From positions 1 through 8,778 of the forward strand of contig CAKZUS010000203.1 in assembly GCA_937921805.1 (NCBI GenBank): a stretch of DNA of 8,778 nucleotides, given 5' to 3'. Of this stretch, positions 6,422-8,778 are shown piece after piece. The translations under genes were made by a program, and so were the position numbers. The stretch comes from an uncultured Granulosicoccaceae bacterium. GTDB taxonomy: Bacteria; Pseudomonadota; Gammaproteobacteria; JABXHR01. The stretch's first letter is position 1. The number at the start of each line of letters is the position of its first letter. The notes beneath the pieces were generated by a model. That model did not search any database, had not been told where the DNA came from, and saw nothing but the letters and a program-made list of their open reading frames with translations.

Positions 6422-6488
6422 CTCAAAAAGTGCTCCCGTACGCGCTCAAAACAAAGGTTTTGAGGCAGCTATTTGAGTCAGCTCAAAA
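6422..6488. repeat. Cluster of five CTCAAAA/TTTTGAG heptamers
   Basis: CTCAAAA occurs at 6422-6428, 6445-6451 and 6482-6488. The inverse occurs at 6458-6464 (TTTTGAG) and, with one mismatch, at 6471-6477 (ATTTGAG). Copies 2 and 3 form a perfect 8-bp stem with an AAAG loop (6445-6464); copies 4 and 5 form a 6-bp stem with a 4-nt loop (6472-6487). The second hairpin ends 3 nt before the TTGACA at 6491. Confidence 0.6.
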
Positions 6489-6569
6489 GATTGACAAGCA
6501 TACTTAAAGTGATTTCTCACCTTCGCTGCGTCATACTTTGGCCTTCTAGCTGTCAAAGAGTGGTGTCAC

Positions 6570-6764
6570 GTGAGAAAGGGTACCGGGTGGTTCAATGTGC
6601 TCAAGAGCGTATTCGCGGCCTTTTTTGGGGTGCAAAGCCGTGCCAACCGCGAGCGAGATTTTGCCGAGGGCAAGGCCTGGCACTTTATCGTCGGCGGCAT
6701 TGTGGCGACGTTATTGTTTATCGGCCTGATGCTGTTTTGGGTGCAATCGATGCTGCCAGCCTAG
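6570..6764 (+). CDS. DUF2970 small membrane protein
   Basis: 64-aa protein with the DUF2970 pattern: a short N-terminal amphipathic segment VLKSVFAAFFGVQS (10-23), the conserved NRERDF (26-31), then a single transmembrane helix (about 38-58, FIVGGIVATLLFIGLMLFWV). Length is normal for the family, which is found in gammaproteobacteria such as Pseudomonas and Halomonas and has no assigned function. The start is GTG, preceded by AAGAG at about 9 nt; there is no ATG start in frame. Single-pass inner-membrane topology is inferred. It is convergent with valS and separated from it by a GC-rich hairpin. Confidence 0.85.
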   Translation: MRKGTGWFNVLKSVFAAFFGVQSRANRERDFAEGKAWHFIVGGIVATLLFIGLMLFWVQSMLPA

Positions 6765-6770
6765 CGGGCT

Positions 6771-6805
6771 GCGCGCGCCTGCCTATATCACTGGCAGGCG
6801 CGCGC
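6771..6805. terminator. GC-rich hairpin between convergent genes
   Basis: A perfect 13-bp stem, GCGCGCGCCTGCC (6771-6783) with its complement (6793-6805), and a 9-nt loop. It starts 6 nt after the DUF2970 stop and lies 19 nt beyond the valS stop on the other strand, so it could serve both genes. No T tract follows on either strand, so it may act as a 3' end barrier or a Rho-assisted terminator. Confidence 0.6.
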
Positions 6806-6824
6806 TCGCTCTATCTGGCTGTAT

Positions 6825-8778
6825 CTATAGCGCCTGGATACGCGCCTGCTCCGCTTGCATGCGCTCAGCGCTAGCGTCCAGCTCTGCCAAGCGTGCGCGT
6901 TGTTGCTCCACGATATGGGCAGGGGCTTTGGCGACAAAGGCCTCGTTGCTTAAGCGCCCGCGTAGCGATTGCGCTTCTTTATCGAGTTTGGCGATTTCTT
7001 TGTCCAGTCGTGCGAGTTCTGCGTCTTTGTCGATCAAGCCCGCGAGCGGGATCATCAGTTGCAAATCGCCGATGACTTCGGTCGCCGACTCGGGGGCATC
7101 GCTGGCGTTGTCGATCCACTCGATGCTGGCCAGACGCGCGACATTGTTCAAAATAGCGGCGCAGTCCAGGCTGCGCTGGCGGTCTAGCTCTTGTCCGCCA
7201 GTGAGCAAGATGTCGAGCGGCTTGCCTGGCGCAATATCCATCTCGGAGCGAATCTTGCGCACGGCCATAATCAGCTGACGCAACCACTCCACATCGGCGC
7301 TCGCCGCGTTGTCGATCAGGGCCGGATCGGGAGTCGGGTAGGGGCGCTGCATAATGCTCTCCCCGGCAATGCCCGCTACTGGCGCTACGCGCTGCCACAG
7401 TGTTTCGGTGATGTACGGCATGATCGGGTGCAGCAGTCTCAGCGTGGCTTCGAGCACGCGTAACAGCGTGCGACGGGTGCCGCGCTTGGCCAGCTCATCG
7501 TCGCCCTGCAAGATGGGTTTGATCAGCTCCAAATACCAATCGCAGTAGGTGTTCCAACTGAACTCATACAAGGCTTTGGCCGCCAGATCAAAGCGATATT
7601 GATCCAGGTGTCCGCGCACGGTGGTCTCTGTATGCTGCAACTGGGTGCGGATCCAACGATCGACCGGCGAGAGCGTCACGTCGCCATCGATGCCACAGTC
7701 TTGCTCTTCGCACTGCATCAGGGCAAAGCGCGTGGCGTTCCAGAGCTTATTGCAGAAATTGCGATAGCCCGCGACGCGCTGGGTATCGAAGCTGATGTCG
7801 CGCCCGGTGGTGGTCGAGGCTGCGAACGTAAAGCGCACCGCGTCGGTCCCATAGGCTTCGATCCCATCGGGGTAGGCCTTGCGGGTTTGTGCCGCGATGC
7901 GTTCGGCCATACGTGGCTGCATCATGCTGCTGGTGCGTTTGGCGAGCAGGCTCTCTAGGTCGATGCCATCGATCAGGTCAATCGGGTCGAGCACATTGCC
8001 CTTGGACTTGGACATTTTTTTGCCCTCGGCGTCGCGCACCAGCCCGTGTAGGTAGACATCGCGAAACGGCACATCGGGCATGAGATACACCCCCGCCATA
8101 ATCATCCGCGCGACCCAGAAGAAAAGAATATCGTGGCCGGTCACCAGCACCGAGGTGGGGTAGAAGGTTTTCAGCTCGGGAGTCTGCTCGGGCCAACCCA
8201 GGGTCGAGAAGGGCCACAGCGCGGAGCTAAACCAAGTGTCGAGCACATCCGTGTCTTGGGTCAGTGGGGCGTCGCCTAGGTGGTGCTCTGCGCGCACGGC
8301 CGCCTCGGACTCGCCGACATAGCAGTTGCCCGCCTCGTCGTACCACGCGGGCACGCGGTGGCCCCACCAAATCTGGCGCGAGATGCACCAGTCTTGGATA
8401 TTCTCCAGCCACTGGAAATAAGTCTTAGCGCCGCTCTCAGGGTGAAACTTCACCCGGCCGTCGCGCACTACGTCTAGGGCGGGCTTGATAATCGCCGTCC
8501 AGCCACCTGGGCGGCCATCGTCTTGGGTTTCGCGGGTGAGATCGACATACCATTGCTCGGTGAGCAGCGGCTCGACAATCGCATTGGAGCGGTCACTGCG
8601 CGGGGCGCGCAACTGGTGGGGAGCGACGGATTCGAGCAGACCCAGAGCGTCGAACTCCGCGACAATCCGCTTGCGCGCCTCGTAGCGGTCAAGGCCGCGA
8701 TACGCCTCGGGGGCGGAGTCGTTGATGCTGGCGTCTTCGGTGAAGATATTGAGCATAGGCAGGTCGTGCCGCTTGCCC
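6825..8778 (-). CDS. valS: Valyl-tRNA synthetase, N-terminus outside window
   Basis: Class I aminoacyl-tRNA synthetase charging tRNA-Val in the cytoplasm. The frame is open to the right edge; an ATG at 8756 is internal, because the codons before it read GKRHDLP and continue the family motif of the editing domain. About 650 residues are visible of roughly 950, so the HIGH motif and most of the editing domain are missing. Visible in order: the end of the editing domain, EQWYVDLT, QDWCISRQIWWGHRVPAWYD (residues 121-140 from that ATG), the DTWFSSALWPFSTLGWP block (173-189), GHDILFFWVARMI, KMSKS (247-251, bases 8018-8004), the anticodon-binding domain (FCNKLWNATRFALM; FSWNTYCDWYLELIKPI) and the C-terminal coiled-coil arm (AELARLDKEIAKLDKEAQSL onward) ending in IQAL. 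Very close to E. coli ValRS and apparently intact. Essential housekeeping gene. Confidence 0.98.
   Translation of the reverse strand, partial: GKRHDLPMLNIFTEDASINDSAPEAYRGLDRYEARKRIVAEFDALGLLESVAPHQLRAPRSDRSNAIVEPLLTEQWYVDLTRETQDDGRPGGWTAIIKPALDVVRDGRVKFHPESGAKTYFQWLENIQDWCISRQIWWGHRVPAWYDEAGNCYVGESEAAVRAEHHLGDAPLTQDTDVLDTWFSSALWPFSTLGWPEQTPELKTFYPTSVLVTGHDILFFWVARMIMAGVYLMPDVPFRDVYLHGLVRDAEGKKMSKSKGNVLDPIDLIDGIDLESLLAKRTSSMMQPRMAERIAAQTRKAYPDGIEAYGTDAVRFTFAASTTTGRDISFDTQRVAGYRNFCNKLWNATRFALMQCEEQDCGIDGDVTLSPVDRWIRTQLQHTETTVRGHLDQYRFDLAAKALYEFSWNTYCDWYLELIKPILQGDDELAKRGTRRTLLRVLEATLRLLHPIMPYITETLWQRVAPVAGIAGESIMQRPYPTPDPALIDNAASADVEWLRQLIMAVRKIRSEMDIAPGKPLDILLTGGQELDRQRSLDCAAILNNVARLASIEWIDNASDAPESATEVIGDLQLMIPLAGLIDKDAELARLDKEIAKLDKEAQSLRGRLSNEAFVAKAPAHIVEQQRARLAELDASAERMQAEQARIQAL

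Larger units (their letters stand above)
6312..6569. other. Divergent intergenic region, 258 nt
   Basis: Between the 114-aa ORF (minus) and the DUF2970 gene (plus). It holds a 17-bp perfect inverted repeat (6371-6387), five copies of CTCAAAA in both orientations (6422-6488) forming two adjacent small hairpins, and a consensus TTGACA (6491-6496) pointing toward the DUF2970 gene without a convincing -10 at 16-18 nt. I see no RNA gene in it. Confidence 0.6.

Noticed and set aside
6473..6874. 133-aa plus-strand open frame
   Set aside because: It overlaps the DUF2970 gene in another frame, crosses the GC-rich hairpin and runs into valS; composition is unlike a real protein.
8734..8756. ATG at 8756 as the valS start
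   Set aside because: Upstream codons GKRHDLP continue the conserved valyl-tRNA synthetase editing-domain motif, so the gene extends beyond the window.
1..8778. CRISPR arrays, tRNA/rRNA genes, insertion sequences, phage or defence modules
   Set aside because: No regularly spaced repeats, no cloverleaf with anticodon arm, no transposase or integrase motifs, and no defence-related domains were seen on either strand.

Overview
The window (about 56% GC by eye) looks like a chromosomal piece of a gammaproteobacterium, probably a marine or halophilic one such as a Halomonas or Oceanospirillales relative. The inference rests on a valyl-tRNA synthetase that follows the E. coli protein closely, an alpha-glucosidase that reads like the Halomonas GH13 enzymes, a DUF2970 membrane protein, and an acidic periplasmic binding protein. 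The genus is not established.

Left and centre (1-6012) is an alpha-glucoside (maltose/sucrose/trehalose-type) uptake and hydrolysis locus organised like the rhizobial agl system. On the minus strand, a LacI-family regulator (aglR-like, 1297-2319) is followed after 1 nt by a GH13 alpha-glucosidase (aglA-like, cut by the left window edge). Divergent to these, on the plus strand, are the periplasmic solute-binding protein aglE (2495-3808), then permeases aglF (3893-4882) and aglG (4879-6012), whose reading frames overlap by 4 nt. The divergent control region (2320-2494) holds a LacI-type AAGCGCTT palindrome beside a consensus -35, and a small upstream ORF with a perfect Shine-Dalgarno that overlaps the regulator's start codon. 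A strong intrinsic terminator sits between aglE and aglF, most likely setting a high binding-protein to permease ratio. No ABC ATPase (aglK/malK type) lies in the window.

Right (5967-8778) appears to be unrelated resident chromosome: an unrecognised 114-aa ORF on the minus strand whose 3' end overlaps aglG antisense, a roughly 260-nt intergenic region with a 17-bp palindrome and a cluster of CTCAAAA repeats, a small DUF2970 membrane protein gene (plus strand), a GC-rich hairpin, and the C-terminal two thirds of valS (minus strand, running off the right edge).

Working model: alpha-glucosides are bound by AglE, imported through AglF/AglG using an ATPase encoded elsewhere, hydrolysed in the cytoplasm by AglA, and the system is repressed by AglR until sugar appears. 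I found no tRNA, rRNA, CRISPR or mobile element, and no clear sign of a wholly new system. The points worth following up are regulatory: the intra-operon terminator, the regulator's leader ORF, the operon-end hairpin, and the unknown ORF.
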